Part shown: piece after piece, positions 1 to 8,825 of the stretch
Layout: every line of letters begins with the position of its first letter
Numbering within the stretch: the stretch's first letter is position 1
Origin: an uncultured Clostridia bacterium
GTDB lineage: Bacteria > Bacillota > Clostridia > Christensenellales > Borkfalkiaceae
Length of the DNA: 31,677 bases
Direction: 5' to 3'
Assembly (NCBI GenBank): GCA_934272745.1
Contig: CAKQSI010000025.1
Span: 1 to 31,677, forward strand
The notes under the pieces: generated by a model
Seen by the model: only the letters and a program-made list of their open reading frames with translations
Told to the model about the DNA's origin: nothing
Databases searched by the model: none
Made by a program: the position numbers and the translations under genes

Positions 1-342
1 AGGGGCGGCGCGGCACCCTGCCGCGGCGGGCGGAAACCCGTTTCCGCGCACGATTATTTTAATACAAGCGAGCCGCACGAGCGACGCAACGTATTTCATC
101 AAAAACGGCGCTTTGCGCTGCAAAGCGAAAGGGCGCCAGCCCGCGGCAAAACTTGCTTTCCCCCGTTTTTCGATTTAATACAAGCCTTGCTTGCAAGGGC
201 ATTTTCGCGATGGGTTTCAATAAGCGCGCACCCGCAAGGGGCGGCGCGGCACCCTGCCGCGGCGGGCGGAAACCCGTTTCCGCGCACGATTATTTTAATA
301 CAAGCGAGCCGCAGAAGCGGCGCGACGTATTTCATCAAATTT
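1..342. repeat. Tandem duplication of an intergenic 236-bp unit
   Basis: Bases 1-105 recur almost perfectly at 237-341 (offset 236). The copies differ only near the end, in a GAGCCGC-rich stretch. The unit probably begins before the window. The short motif TTTAATACAAGC occurs four times (near 58, 173, 294 and 342), each followed by a GC-rich AGCCGC/GAGCG block. No convincing reading frame with a ribosome binding site covers the region. Bases 343-439 add a partial third copy of the motif and then AT-rich sequence. Confidence 0.8.
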
Positions 343-439
343 AATACAAGCAAGCCGCACGAGCGGCGCGACACAATTCAATAACGCGCCGACTTCACCT
401 CTGCAACAATACCCAGCAATAAATCACAATACCCATATG

Positions 440-467
440 TTGTATTAAAAATAAGGTTCGTTACAAT
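440..467 (+). promoter_or_regulatory. Probable sigma-A promoter of rqcH
   Basis: TTGTAT (440-445), a 16-base spacer and TACAAT (462-467) precede the rqcH start by about 35 bases. The ribosome binding site AAGGAG lies at 491-496. The -35 box is only a partial match, so the call is moderate. Confidence 0.5.
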
Positions 468-501
468 TCAACAAACTTCAATCCACCCCTAAGGAGCCAT
501 T

Positions 502-2343
502 ATGCCGCAGGACGCCTTTACTTTACGCCGCGTTGCAAAAGAACTTGACACTCTTTTGTCCGGCGGAAAAATCAATAAAATTACCCAGCCCGTGAAAGAC
601 GAAGCGGAAATGCTGATCTACTCCGGCGGAAAAACGCATCGCGTGGTTTTTTCCGCGCACGCTTCCGCCTGCCGGGTCGCCTTGTCCGATCTGGAACGGG
701 AAAATCCTTTGGTCTGCTACGCCTTTTGCATGCTTTTGCGGAAGCATCTTGCCGGCGGCACCGTTGAGCGCGTGGAATGCGCAGGCAGCGACCGCGTGAT
801 TGCTATGACCGTAAAGAATCGCGACGACCTGAGAGAAGAAAGCCGCAAGGTGTTGTATGCCGAAATCATGGGCAAATACAGCAACCTGATCCTGACCGAA
901 AACGGCAAAATTTTAGGCGCGGCAAAGACCGCGGCGCTGGACGAAGCCACCAAACGCGCCGTCGTACCCAACTTTCCATATACCCCTCCCCCCGCGCAGG
1001 ATAAAGTCGATTTTTGCGACAAAGCGGCGCTGCGCCGGGTGATTTCTGCTTTTTCCGGCGGAGATTTCGGTGAATTTTTGTTCAACCGGGTCAAAGGTCT
1101 TTCCTATCAGACCGCAAAAGAAGCGGCGGAAAGATTGAAGGAGGGGGGTATTTTAAGCGTTGACACAAGCAATACAAACACCGTGGGTGGGGGTATTTTT
1201 GAAGTAACGCAAGACGCAAAACTCAACAACCACGGGGGTATTTTTAATCCGTCGGAAAGTATGGAATTCAGCAAACACAGGGATATTTCCGCCGCTACTG
1301 CGGAAAGAATTACGGACGCGCTGACCGCATTTTTATCGCCGGAAAAAATTTCGCCCTGTACCCTGACCGTAAACGGAAAGCCCGTCGACTTTTTTCTGTT
1401 TCCCTACAAAACGCTTGCGGGAGAATACAAATTTTACCCCGATCTGCTTTCTGCGGAAAACGCGTTCTACACCGAAAAAGAACGCCGTGCTATGACCGAA
1501 GAGCGCAAAAATCGCCTGATTTCTGCCGTAAAACAGCACGAAACCAAACTAAAACGCCGACTTTCTATCATTCTGACCAAAGAAAAAGACTGCGCGGACG
1601 CAGACGAAATTCGCAAAAAAGGCGAGATTGTGCTGTCCAACCTGTGGCAAATCCCCGCGGGGGCAAAATCGGTCGTCCTCCCCGACTATTTTTCCGAAGA
1701 GGAAAACGCAACCGTCAAAATCGCGCTTGACCCGACGCTTTCCGCACAGGCGAACGCGGCAAAATTTTTTAAACGTTACGACAAAGAAAAAAAGACTCTG
1801 GCGGCAATCGCCCCGCAAAAAGAAGATACCCTTACCGAACTTGGGTATATGGAAAGTTTGTATGCCGAAATCGACCGGGCGGAAACCATCAAAGACTTCC
1901 CCGAGATCGAAGCGGAACTGACCGCGTTTGGCTTGATCAAAAAGAAGGCGCAACCCGCTTCCAAAAAACCGCAGCCGGCAAAGCCTTTGGAATTTGCGGC
2001 AGCAGGGTTCCGCATTTTCGTCGGGAAAAACAATCTGCAAAACGACGCCCTGACCCAAAACGCCAAGGGCGGCGATTTGTGGCTGCACGCGAAAGGCTTC
2101 CATTCCTCCCACGTCGTTATCGAAACCAACGGAAAACCCGTGCCGGATAACGTAATCGGCATTGCCGCCGAACTCTGCGCGCACTATTCTTCCGCGCGGG
2201 AAGCGGGCAAAATCCCCGTGGACTACACGCTGAAAAAGTACGTCAAAAAGCCTTCCGGCGCCAACCCCGGGTTTGCGATTTACACCAACCAGCAGACGAC
2301 TTTCGTTTCCGCCAACCCGCACGAAGACTTGCGCGTGAAATGA
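502..2343 (+). CDS. rqcH: RqcH (NFACT family), ribosome quality control factor for alanine tailing
   Basis: The 613-residue protein has the NFACT-N domain at the start, a central helical and coiled-coil section (about 330-490) and a C-terminal NFACT-R domain containing DLWLHAKGFHSSHV. Family knowledge: RqcH binds stalled 50S-peptidyl-tRNA complexes and recruits tRNA-Ala to add C-terminal alanine tails. The conserved Asp-Arg pair needed for that activity in Bacillus subtilis (D97/R98) is present here at exactly D97-R98, so the protein is probably active. It was formerly annotated as fibronectin-binding protein. The start is fixed by AAGGAG five bases upstream of ATG. The protein is about 45 residues longer than the usual 570, which is explained by three in-frame 45-bp repeats (residues 215-259). 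The gene stands alone, convergent with the AraC gene. Confidence 0.93.
   Translation: MPQDAFTLRRVAKELDTLLSGGKINKITQPVKDEAEMLIYSGGKTHRVVFSAHASACRVALSDLERENPLVCYAFCMLLRKHLAGGTVERVECAGSDRVIAMTVKNRDDLREESRKVLYAEIMGKYSNLILTENGKILGAAKTAALDEATKRAVVPNFPYTPPPAQDKVDFCDKAALRRVISAFSGGDFGEFLFNRVKGLSYQTAKEAAERLKEGGILSVDTSNTNTVGGGIFEVTQDAKLNNHGGIFNPSESMEFSKHRDISAATAERITDALTAFLSPEKISPCTLTVNGKPVDFFLFPYKTLAGEYKFYPDLLSAENAFYTEKERRAMTEERKNRLISAVKQHETKLKRRLSIILTKEKDCADADEIRKKGEIVLSNLWQIPAGAKSVVLPDYFSEEENATVKIALDPTLSAQANAAKFFKRYDKEKKTLAAIAPQKEDTLTELGYMESLYAEIDRAETIKDFPEIEAELTAFGLIKKKAQPASKKPQPAKPLEFAAAGFRIFVGKNNLQNDALTQNAKGGDLWLHAKGFHSSHVVIETNGKPVPDNVIGIAAELCAHYSSAREAGKIPVDYTLKKYVKKPSGANPGFAIYTNQQTTFVSANPHEDLRVK
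1144..1278 (+). repeat. Three in-frame 45-bp repeats inside rqcH
   Basis: Units start at 1144, 1189 and 1234 and are exactly 45 bases each. Each opens with GGGGGTATTTT and continues with a diverged body. They encode 15-residue units beginning GGIL, GGIF and GGIF (residues 215-259). Flanking sequence is normal NFACT protein, so this is a tolerated in-frame insertion between domains. Confidence 0.85.
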
Positions 2344-2802
2344 CGCCTGATATTTCGCGTGAAGCAAATTTCCGCCGGCGCACCGGAAGCGTGCATTGGG
2401 AAACACCTCCCGTTTTACGGCTCGTGGCATAGAAAACCGAGGCCCGCGTGCCGCTTTTACAGATATTTATGATAAGGCGGAGCCGCGAGCGAACGACGCG
2501 TGAAAGCCGAAAAACGCCAACCCATATTCTTGAAAACGAGAAGCCGCGAGCGGGCGGCACGAGAGAGTCGATTTCTCTCTTCAGAAAATGCGGAGCCGCG
2601 CATAGACAGCCCGGCAAACAGGGAAATTATGCTTGTTTTTACTTTGCACGGTAAGCGAATAAACCGACCGTAAAAAATGTTTACGGCGTTGCCCAATAAA
2701 AACGGAGCATCCGCTTGCCCGCATACAGTCCGGATTTACATAAGCCGCCAAAGCCGCCTGCCGGAAGCCCACACGCTGCCAGCCGAAGATAAAAAGACAT
2801 GC

Positions 2803-2830
2803 AAAAAGCCACCCTCCCGGGTGGCTTTTT
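2803..2830 (+). terminator. Rho-independent terminator downstream of rqcH
   Basis: The 12-bp perfect stem AAAAAGCCACCC / GGGTGGCTTTTT has a TCCC loop, A-run before and T-run after. It is symmetrical and could work in both directions. It lies 460 bases after the rqcH stop. Confidence 0.8.
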
Positions 2831-3128
2831 GGGAATCCGTCTGAGAAAGGAACGGACTCCATGATTAAAGAAGAAAAAATGAGAAGATCAAAATCGTATG
2901 TGTGCGGTACGATCTTGACGCTTTTAGTATACCCATAACGACTTAAAATATCCTTAAAATACGGTGCGTTTCAAAATTTTAAAGAAATTTTCTTGTTTTT
3001 CCACACTTTATAATAAATTTGTGGTGAATTTATAAGGCTCGTTTACGGAAAACCGCTTTTCTTTTCACAAACTCTTCCCGGCAAAAGCCGTGTTTGCAAA
3101 ACACGCTACGGCAGTTTGCAAAGTACCT

Positions 3129-3349
3129 GCGGGCGATCGCCCCACAAAATTTTGCAGAATATGCCGAAACAAAATTATACCGCGCAACAGCGATTCGGTT
3201 TTTTTGTCGCATGCAAACGGCAACCCAAGCAGGCAGCGGGCGATCGGCGATCGCCCTACGAAAGTCTGTAATATCAAGCGACTGCATTTGCGTTTTTATA
3301 ACCAAACGCAGAAATATCCCTTATGCAAGTGCGGGCGATCGTCCCCACA
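3129..3349. repeat. Three GCGGGCGATCG palindromic intergenic repeats
   Basis: GCGGGCGATCG occurs at 3129, 3236 and 3331. The middle copy (3236-3260) is a full inverted repeat, GCGGGCGATC - GGC - GATCGCCC, ending CTACG. The flanking copies look truncated, ending CCCCACA. The form recalls REP-like GGGCGAT...ATCGCCC repeats seen in clostridial intergenic DNA; that comparison is from memory. Confidence 0.7.
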
Positions 3350-3431
3350 ATCACTTTTCATCAGTTTCTCTTAAAACCAAAGACAAAAGGTTTCCCCTTG
3401 CCGCGCGCCCGCAGTTCCACACGAAAAACCG

Positions 3432-4439
3432 TCACTCCTGCCGGGCGTACTTCCCCGGCGTTATGCCGAAGCGCCGCCGGAACTTCATAATAAAATAAGA
3501 AGTATCCGAAAAACCGCTTTCCATTGCCGCCTCGGTCACCGTTTTCCCCTCGCAAAGGGCGCGGCAGGCTGCGGAAAACCGAATGGATTCCAGATAGCCG
3601 TGCGGCGTTTCGCCCAGATGTTTTTTGAACAGCCGCGCGAGCGACGATTCGCTCAGGAAAAAGCGGGAGGCAATTTCGCCCACCTCACGGATTTCGGCGT
3701 AATTTTTACCGATAAAGTCCATGATTTCGGTCATCTGACCGGGCGCGCCGGGCATCACCGCTTTTTCGCAATCCAACGAAAGCAGCGACAGCAGGCGGAA
3801 AAAGTCCGAATATTCCATCCAGACGTCCTCGGTTTCGGAAGCGCGCGCATTCTTTTTTAAAAGCAAAAAGAGTTCTTCTGCAACTGCAGGCGGAAAAGAA
3901 AGGTGCGTTTTTGCCGCCAACCGATCGAAAAACGCAGAAATGACGGGATCGGAAACGTAAAAATTCACGCAAAAATGGTAATGCGGGTTTTCGGTATCGC
4001 ACACCGCGTGATGATAGCGATTGGGTCCGATGAACATCACGTCCCCTTCGGAAAGCGCGTATAATTTGTTTCCGACCACAAAGGAAACGTCCCCGCTTTT
4101 ATAATAATATAGTTCAAAATACGGGTGCATGTGCGCGGGATAACTGTTGAACCCTACCGCTTTGCGCATGATATAGGTCGCTTTTACGCCGAAAAACGCG
4201 GAAAGCGTCTGCATGCGCATCACTTCGGAAAAATCTTCCGTATAACCCGGCTTTTCCGTTTGCCGCTCCGGCAGATTTCCCTCCGACCGCCCTGCCTGTC
4301 TACGCACATGTTTCCTTTCTCGATCTCCGGTCAGGAAGCCCGCTTGCCGATCCGCCCGATTGTCCGCAGGTTTATCCGCCCGCGCACGCGCCGTCATCGC
4401 CGCTTGTGTTTCCGTCAATCCATCTACCCGCTGTTCCAT
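3432..4439 (-). CDS. AraC/XylS-family transcriptional regulator with cupin sensor domain
   Basis: The 335-residue protein has an N-terminal cupin-like sensor domain (about 90-190; HPYFELYYYKSGDVSF, then EGDVMFIGP) and a C-terminal double helix-turn-helix AraC domain (about 235-333; first helix pair around IASRFFLSESSLARLFKK, second around AAMESGFSDTSYFIMKFRRRFG, ending TPGKYAR). Such proteins usually activate sugar-utilisation genes when the cupin binds the sugar. It is divergent from the GH36-like lipoprotein, its likely target. The first 73 residues are Arg-rich and unlike the family, so ATG codons at 4220 or 4214 are alternatives. The upstream start is kept because GAGGGTGG precedes it and a good promoter lies beyond. 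Confidence 0.88.
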   Translation of the reverse strand: MEQRVDGLTETQAAMTARARADKPADNRADRQAGFLTGDRERKHVRRQAGRSEGNLPERQTEKPGYTEDFSEVMRMQTLSAFFGVKATYIMRKAVGFNSYPAHMHPYFELYYYKSGDVSFVVGNKLYALSEGDVMFIGPNRYHHAVCDTENPHYHFCVNFYVSDPVISAFFDRLAAKTHLSFPPAVAEELFLLLKKNARASETEDVWMEYSDFFRLLSLLSLDCEKAVMPGAPGQMTEIMDFIGKNYAEIREVGEIASRFFLSESSLARLFKKHLGETPHGYLESIRFSAACRALCEGKTVTEAAMESGFSDTSYFIMKFRRRFGITPGKYARQE

Positions 4440-4512
4440 TTAACCACCCTCGCCGGGCGCAAATCTCACGAAAAGCGTGCCACCGCCCTGTATTTCGCGC
4501 CCGTTTTTGACG

Positions 4513-4542
4513 ATTATATCATATTCTGTGGTAATATTTCAA
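4513..4542 (-). promoter_or_regulatory. Sigma-A promoter of the AraC-type gene
   Basis: Read on the minus strand: TTGAAA (4542-4537), 18-base spacer, TATAAT (4518-4513), about 75 bases before the start codon. The surrounding AT-rich 4510-4575 is the shared control region with the divergent glycosidase gene. Confidence 0.7.
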
Positions 4543-4850
4543 TAGAAATATAAAATTTTTTATGATAAAATTTCTTCATAAGCAAGGGCGAAGCATGCCT
4601 TGCCGTTTATTCGGCAACCCTTTCCGGCATTGTGCCGACACCCGGGAAACGCTGCCAAAGCGCAGCTTACGCGTTGTACCCAAAAACTGCGCGGCGTCAC
4701 ACGCGCACGCGCAAAAATGAGGAATACCAAACGCGGCACAAACCTGCGCAACGACGTACGAGAATTGCCGCCGAAAATCCGTCTGCACCGCGCGCCGAAA
4801 AACCGACTGCAAGACTGCCCGCCGCCCGCCTGTATTTTTAAGGAGGACTT
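4543..4850 (+). other. Upstream region of the GH36-like gene
   Basis: About 300 bases without a believable gene. A weak -10 candidate (TATGAT, 4560-4565) could start a leader of roughly 280 bases. The ribosome binding site AAGGAGG is at 4840-4846, four bases from the start codon. I see no riboswitch that I can name. Small frames here are Arg-rich and lack ribosome binding sites. Confidence 0.4.
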
Positions 4851-7800
4851 ATGAAAAACCACACTTTTTTTAAGGTCGTTTTGTGTCTGACGGTCGCAAG
4901 CCTATTGCTTCTTGCTTCCGCCTGCGGAAACAAAACCAACCCCACACCAACCCCATCTACGGAGGTAAGTATGAACCCGACCGAAAATCCTTCCGCAAAC
5001 CCGACGAAGGCGCCGACTTTAACCCCGACCGGGGCGCCCTCGACAAATCCCTCGGCTAACCCCACGACGGCGCCGACCGCCGAGCCGACCATGGCGCCGA
5101 GCGAAGCGCCTACGGTTACCCCGACCGCGGAGCCGACCGCCGAGCCGACTATGGCGCCGAGCGAACAACCTACGGTTGCCCCGACCGCCGAGCCGACTAT
5201 GATGCCGAGCGAAGAACCTACGGTTCCCCCGACCGCGGAACCCACGATCAACCCGCCGGTCACACCCGACCCGAGCGAGGACCCGGAAGTGACCTCCACC
5301 TCCTCCCTCTACGTGAAAAAATACGCGGATAACGCGGCGATGCAGCGGTTTTTGGAGAACAACATTCTCTTTACCGACGTCCCGCCCGTTTCGTTTACGG
5401 TAGGCGGCAAACATTCTTCCGCCCTGCATTGGCAAAAAACCGTCGGCGAACCCACCACCGAGGTGGATTTTGCGGAAGAAACGCCTTCCGTCCGCATTCT
5501 CCGCGTCATCACCTACGTTGCGGAAGAAGTGCAGATCAAGATCGAGCTGACGCTGACCGCCTATCCGGACTACCCCGTGGTGGAATACGACGCGCGCATG
5601 TACAATCTCCGCTCCGGCTACTCGCCGCGCATCAAAGATCTTCTTTCCATCGACACCGAAATCGATACTTACGAGGGCGCCGATTTCCTGCACGCCAACC
5701 GCGGCAGCCTTTGCCAATACAGCGACTTCGAGCCGCTGACGTACCGGCTGAACCGCAAAGTTTCGCTGGAAGTCACCAACGGCAAACCGACCAGCGCGTA
5801 TATCCCCTATTTCAACGTAGAAAACAAAGTCAACAACACCGGAACGATTGCCATCTTAAACTGGCAGGGCAACTGGAAAGCCGAATTCTCCAAACAGGAC
5901 AACGGTATCCGGATGACTTCCGGACAATATCAGACCGATCTTATCTTGCGCGAGGGCGAATCCATGCGCTTCCCCGGGACGGTGCTTCTGTTCTATAAAG
6001 GCGATTATATGAACGGACAAAACGTTTATCGTCGCTGGCTGTACCATTGCAACCTGTTCCGCAAACAGGGCGAACATATGAAAGATACCAACGTTCTGGT
6101 TTGTTCCACCACCAATACCGAAGCGGGCGACCTGAACGAACTGGAACTTTACAAACGTACCGGTCTTACCGATCTCATCGACAAATACAACGAAGACGGC
6201 GGCTGGTACGACTGCAACGGCGGCGACTGGACGCGCACCGGCAACTGGTACGTCGATCCCAAAGACTATCCGGAGGGATTGAAGAAGATCGCCGACGCCG
6301 TCCATGCGGAAGGCTTACAGTTCGCGGTGTGGTTTGAACCCGAACGCGTTACCGTCGGCACGCAGACGGTAAAGGAACTTTCCGGAAAACTCATCGGCAT
6401 TGCTTCCGACGGAACGGCAATCCGCGACGTTTCCACCCTGCCCGTCGGCGCCAGCGTACTTCTGGACTATTCCGACCCGTCGGTCGTCAGTTACGTCGTC
6501 AACCTGCTTTCTACCATAATGGAAGAAAACGGCATCGACCAGTACCGGCAGGACTTCAACACCTGGCCGGGACCGTTCTGGACGGCGCTCGATAAGACGG
6601 CGGAAGAAGAACTGGGCATCAAGCGCGTGGGATATACCGAAAACCACTACGTGGACGGCTATCTCGGCATTTTTGAAGGACTTTTAGAACGCAACCCCGA
6701 CCTGTATATCGACGCCTGCGCCGCCGGCGGCATGCGCAACGACCTCGGCACGCAGCGCTATTCCTTTATGCACACCCGTTCGGACTTCTGGGCGGACATC
6801 GAAAGCGCGCAGTTGCAGACTTACGGCGCTTCTATGTGGTATATGTACTGGGGAACGGGCTTCTCGTCCTCGGACTTCAACGACTACGACGTGCGTTCGC
6901 ATATCGGCAACTCCATCGGCGTAGGCGCAAGTAACGAAACGCAGGCAGCGGCGCTGAAAGAGGCTCTCATCGAATGGAAATATATCGCTTCCTACCTCTT
7001 TTACGACTACTACCCGCTGACCGAATACGTTTCTTCTTCCAAAGAAACCATGGCGATGCAGTGGGACAGCCCGGAAGAAGGCAAGGGTATGTTCATCACC
7101 TATTTCCGCAAGGACGACGCGGTGACCATCCGCCCGCGCGGGTTGGCCCCGAAAGCGCTCTATATGATCCGCAACCGGGATGAAATCGGCGCGTCCGACA
7201 GATACCTGACCGGCGCGGAGATCATGCAGGGTATTGAAATTACTTCTACGAAAGAAACCGCCGTCATGTACGAATACGCCCTTGTTAACGGACAATCCAC
7301 CCTGAATTTCCAGATCGAAACCGTCCCGACCGGAAAGGGTTCCACCGATTATAATCCCGAAGACGAAGACGGCAAAGTGATCGACGCGGTTGCGCCCTCG
7401 GTTTCCGCCGTCTATACGGACGGGCCGTCGGACGAAGACCTGCAGGCCTCCTATGCTGCGATCACGGGCGATAATCAGGTGAAATTCGTCTACAACGATT
7501 ACCGTTCCACGGGGACGATCTACGCCATCAGCAAAAATATTTACGACGAACTCATCACGCTGAAAAGCACGCTTCCCTCCGGCTGGCAGGCGGTGGATAA
7601 GACCCGCCTTTACATCACTATCACCCCGCTCGGCAACGCCGGACCTTACCCCTTCTCCACCTGGGAGGGCTCCATCTTTACCGTGCAGCCGTACATCAAA
7701 GCGGTGGGCGAAAGTTACTTCCTGTGGCTTGCCAACTTTACGCCGTTCAACGATTCGGACGGCGGCTGGCACGACTGGACGGTACGCCTTTCCTGGGATA

Positions 7801-8258
7801 AAAAATCGGGCGGACAGGGCTATTGCGATTTCGACGTCAAGTGCGAATGGGAAACTTTGGGGCGGATGCAGTATCTTTCCCCCGACCGGCTGGACTACAC
7901 CGGCAAGATCTATTCCATCGACGAAGCCATGTTCGGCAGCTTTACTTATACCGGAAAGGGGCTGAAACTGGACGACACCGTGTGGTACGAAGTCGATCCC
8001 GCTTCCTGCGGCATCGTTTCGGTCTGGCATAAGGCGCCTGCGGAAGGAACCGACTTCTCCTCTTCCACCACGATGATTTCCGACCTCAAAGAAAAGGGCG
8101 TTGCGGTTTATACTTCGTTTGACGGAACGACCTACACGCTGTGGATCCGCTCGGCAAAGGAGATCAAAAACGTATGCAACGCAAACGTCAAGCGCGCAAT
8201 GCTGCTTTGGACGGACAAAGGCGGAGCCACGCATATGCAGAGTATGATTTTTGAATAA
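4851..8258 (+). CDS. Lipoprotein glycosidase, GH36-like (alpha-galactosidase superfamily)
   Basis: The 1135-residue protein starts with a lipoprotein signal (lipobox SAC, Cys25) followed by a Pro/Thr/Ser/Glu linker (about 28-145) that would hold the enzyme off the membrane. A beta-sandwich region (about 150-430) and a TIM barrel (about 430-740) follow. Barrel motifs match GH36: WFEPERV (W494-V500), YRQDFN (nucleophile candidate D568) and TRSDFWAD (acid/base candidate D645, possibly D649). The nucleophile motif is RQDFN rather than the common KWDMN of characterised alpha-galactosidases, so the substrate may differ. Residues about 840-1135 form an extra region I cannot assign. The enzyme is probably extracellular. 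AAGGAGG precedes the ATG. The divergent AraC regulator is the likely controller. Confidence 0.85.
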   Translation: MKNHTFFKVVLCLTVASLLLLASACGNKTNPTPTPSTEVSMNPTENPSANPTKAPTLTPTGAPSTNPSANPTTAPTAEPTMAPSEAPTVTPTAEPTAEPTMAPSEQPTVAPTAEPTMMPSEEPTVPPTAEPTINPPVTPDPSEDPEVTSTSSLYVKKYADNAAMQRFLENNILFTDVPPVSFTVGGKHSSALHWQKTVGEPTTEVDFAEETPSVRILRVITYVAEEVQIKIELTLTAYPDYPVVEYDARMYNLRSGYSPRIKDLLSIDTEIDTYEGADFLHANRGSLCQYSDFEPLTYRLNRKVSLEVTNGKPTSAYIPYFNVENKVNNTGTIAILNWQGNWKAEFSKQDNGIRMTSGQYQTDLILREGESMRFPGTVLLFYKGDYMNGQNVYRRWLYHCNLFRKQGEHMKDTNVLVCSTTNTEAGDLNELELYKRTGLTDLIDKYNEDGGWYDCNGGDWTRTGNWYVDPKDYPEGLKKIADAVHAEGLQFAVWFEPERVTVGTQTVKELSGKLIGIASDGTAIRDVSTLPVGASVLLDYSDPSVVSYVVNLLSTIMEENGIDQYRQDFNTWPGPFWTALDKTAEEELGIKRVGYTENHYVDGYLGIFEGLLERNPDLYIDACAAGGMRNDLGTQRYSFMHTRSDFWADIESAQLQTYGASMWYMYWGTGFSSSDFNDYDVRSHIGNSIGVGASNETQAAALKEALIEWKYIASYLFYDYYPLTEYVSSSKETMAMQWDSPEEGKGMFITYFRKDDAVTIRPRGLAPKALYMIRNRDEIGASDRYLTGAEIMQGIEITSTKETAVMYEYALVNGQSTLNFQIETVPTGKGSTDYNPEDEDGKVIDAVAPSVSAVYTDGPSDEDLQASYAAITGDNQVKFVYNDYRSTGTIYAISKNIYDELITLKSTLPSGWQAVDKTRLYITITPLGNAGPYPFSTWEGSIFTVQPYIKAVGESYFLWLANFTPFNDSDGGWHDWTVRLSWDKKSGGQGYCDFDVKCEWETLGRMQYLSPDRLDYTGKIYSIDEAMFGSFTYTGKGLKLDDTVWYEVDPASCGIVSVWHKAPAEGTDFSSSTTMISDLKEKGVAVYTSFDGTTYTLWIRSAKEIKNVCNANVKRAMLLWTDKGGATHMQSMIFE
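5076..5231 (+). repeat. 48-bp coding repeats in the glycosidase linker
   Basis: Three 48-base units (5076-5123, 5136-5183, 5184-5231), with a 12-base part-unit at 5124-5135, encode 16-residue blocks of the form TAEPTMAPSE-PTV-P. They form a surface-tether linker. Copies differ at a few positions, consistent with slippage or recombination. Confidence 0.85.
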
Positions 8259-8260
8259 GA

Positions 8261-8394
8261 GAACGTTTTGTCCCCTCGTTAAAGAACGTAACGTTTTTCC
8301 CCGCGTTTGGCGAACGCAACGTTTTGTTTCCGAGCTAAAGAACGCAACGTTTTGCCCCGCGTTTGGCGAACGCACGGCACCCGTATCGCTTAGG
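8261..8394. repeat. 28-bp direct-repeat array immediately after the glycosidase stop codon
   Basis: Units start at 8261 (23 bases), 8284, 8312 and 8340 (28 bases each) and 8368 (degenerate). Each begins GAACG(C/T)AACGTTTT and most continue CCCCGCGTTTGGC. Units alternate between GTTTGGC and GCTAAA or GTTAAA endings, giving a 56-base higher-order period. The array starts two bases after the stop codon. There are no unique spacers, so it is not CRISPR. Confidence 0.8.
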
Positions 8395-8512
8395 GGTTAC
8401 TTAAGACTTTTCCTTTTTCCGTTTCTCTTTTATTTACCCATCCGGCTTGTCGGGAAGCCGCTTTCGTAGCGGCTCCTCTGCCGGGTATACAATACTCATT
8501 CTTTTCCTCTTG

Positions 8513-8541
8513 CCCCGCGCCGGAAGGCGCGGGGAATTTTT
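8513..8541 (+). terminator. Rho-independent terminator
   Basis: The perfect 9-bp GC-rich stem CCCCGCGCC / GGCGCGGGG with GGAA loop is followed by AATTTTTAT. It probably ends the glycosidase transcript. A second small hairpin (AGCCGC...GCGGCT) lies at 8456-8474. Otherwise 8395-8690 appears empty. Confidence 0.88.
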
Positions 8542-8696
8542 ATCTCCGCTTTTAAACGCCCGCGCTCTTCAGCAAAAGCGGCTATCCGCACGCACGCTCT
8601 TTGGCTCCTGTTTAACGCACTCCTTTCCGTATCAGCAAAAAATTCGCCAAAACCGCCAGAAAAACCCACCGTATTTTAAAAACGATGGCAAAATCG

Positions 8697-8725
8697 TTGC
8701 ATTTTTTTAATTTCCGTGATACAAT
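8697..8725 (+). promoter_or_regulatory. Sigma-A promoter of azlCD
   Basis: TTGCAT (8697-8702), 17-base spacer and TACAAT (8720-8725) with an extended TG element (TGATACAAT). It lies downstream of the in-frame ATG at 8685, which therefore cannot be the azlC start. Confidence 0.75.
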
Positions 8726-8825
8726 GCCACACGTTCCGGGCAAAAAAACGACAGTAAATTCTGTAAAATCTGCAGCCCGCAAAACGGCTGTGCGGAACGC
8801 AAAAGTCTTCACTTCAAGGATTCCG

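Larger units (their letters stand above)
2344..3431. other. Gene-free region between convergent rqcH and the AraC gene
   Basis: No frame here has both a plausible start and protein-like composition. It holds degenerate GAGCCGCGAGCG-type repeats (near 2470-2500, 2540-2570 and 2590-2605), one strong hairpin terminator (2803-2830), an AT-rich stretch at 2930-3040 and three GGGCGATCG-type palindromic repeats (3129-3349). The GAGCCGC motif is shared with the repeat DNA at 1-380. Confidence 0.6.

Noticed and set aside
4600..4854. 84-residue Arg/Pro-rich frame upstream of the GH36-like gene
   Set aside because: No ribosome binding site, composition typical of noncoding GC-rich DNA, and it runs into the true ribosome binding site.
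4838..5299. Gly/Val-rich minus-strand frame (VGSAVG repeats) opposite the GH36-like gene
   Set aside because: Same artefact: antisense of the repetitive linker, with no start signals.
6684..8375. 563-residue minus-strand frame opposite the GH36-like gene
   Set aside because: Antisense to a clear glycosidase, Arg/Gly/Val-rich, no ribosome binding site.
8261..8394. Possible CRISPR array
   Set aside because: The repeats are contiguous 28-bp units without unique spacers and there are no cas genes nearby.
8685..8825. Upstream ATG extending azlC by 47 residues
   Set aside because: The promoter boxes at 8697-8725 lie inside this extension, and the ATG at 8826 has a proper ribosome binding site.
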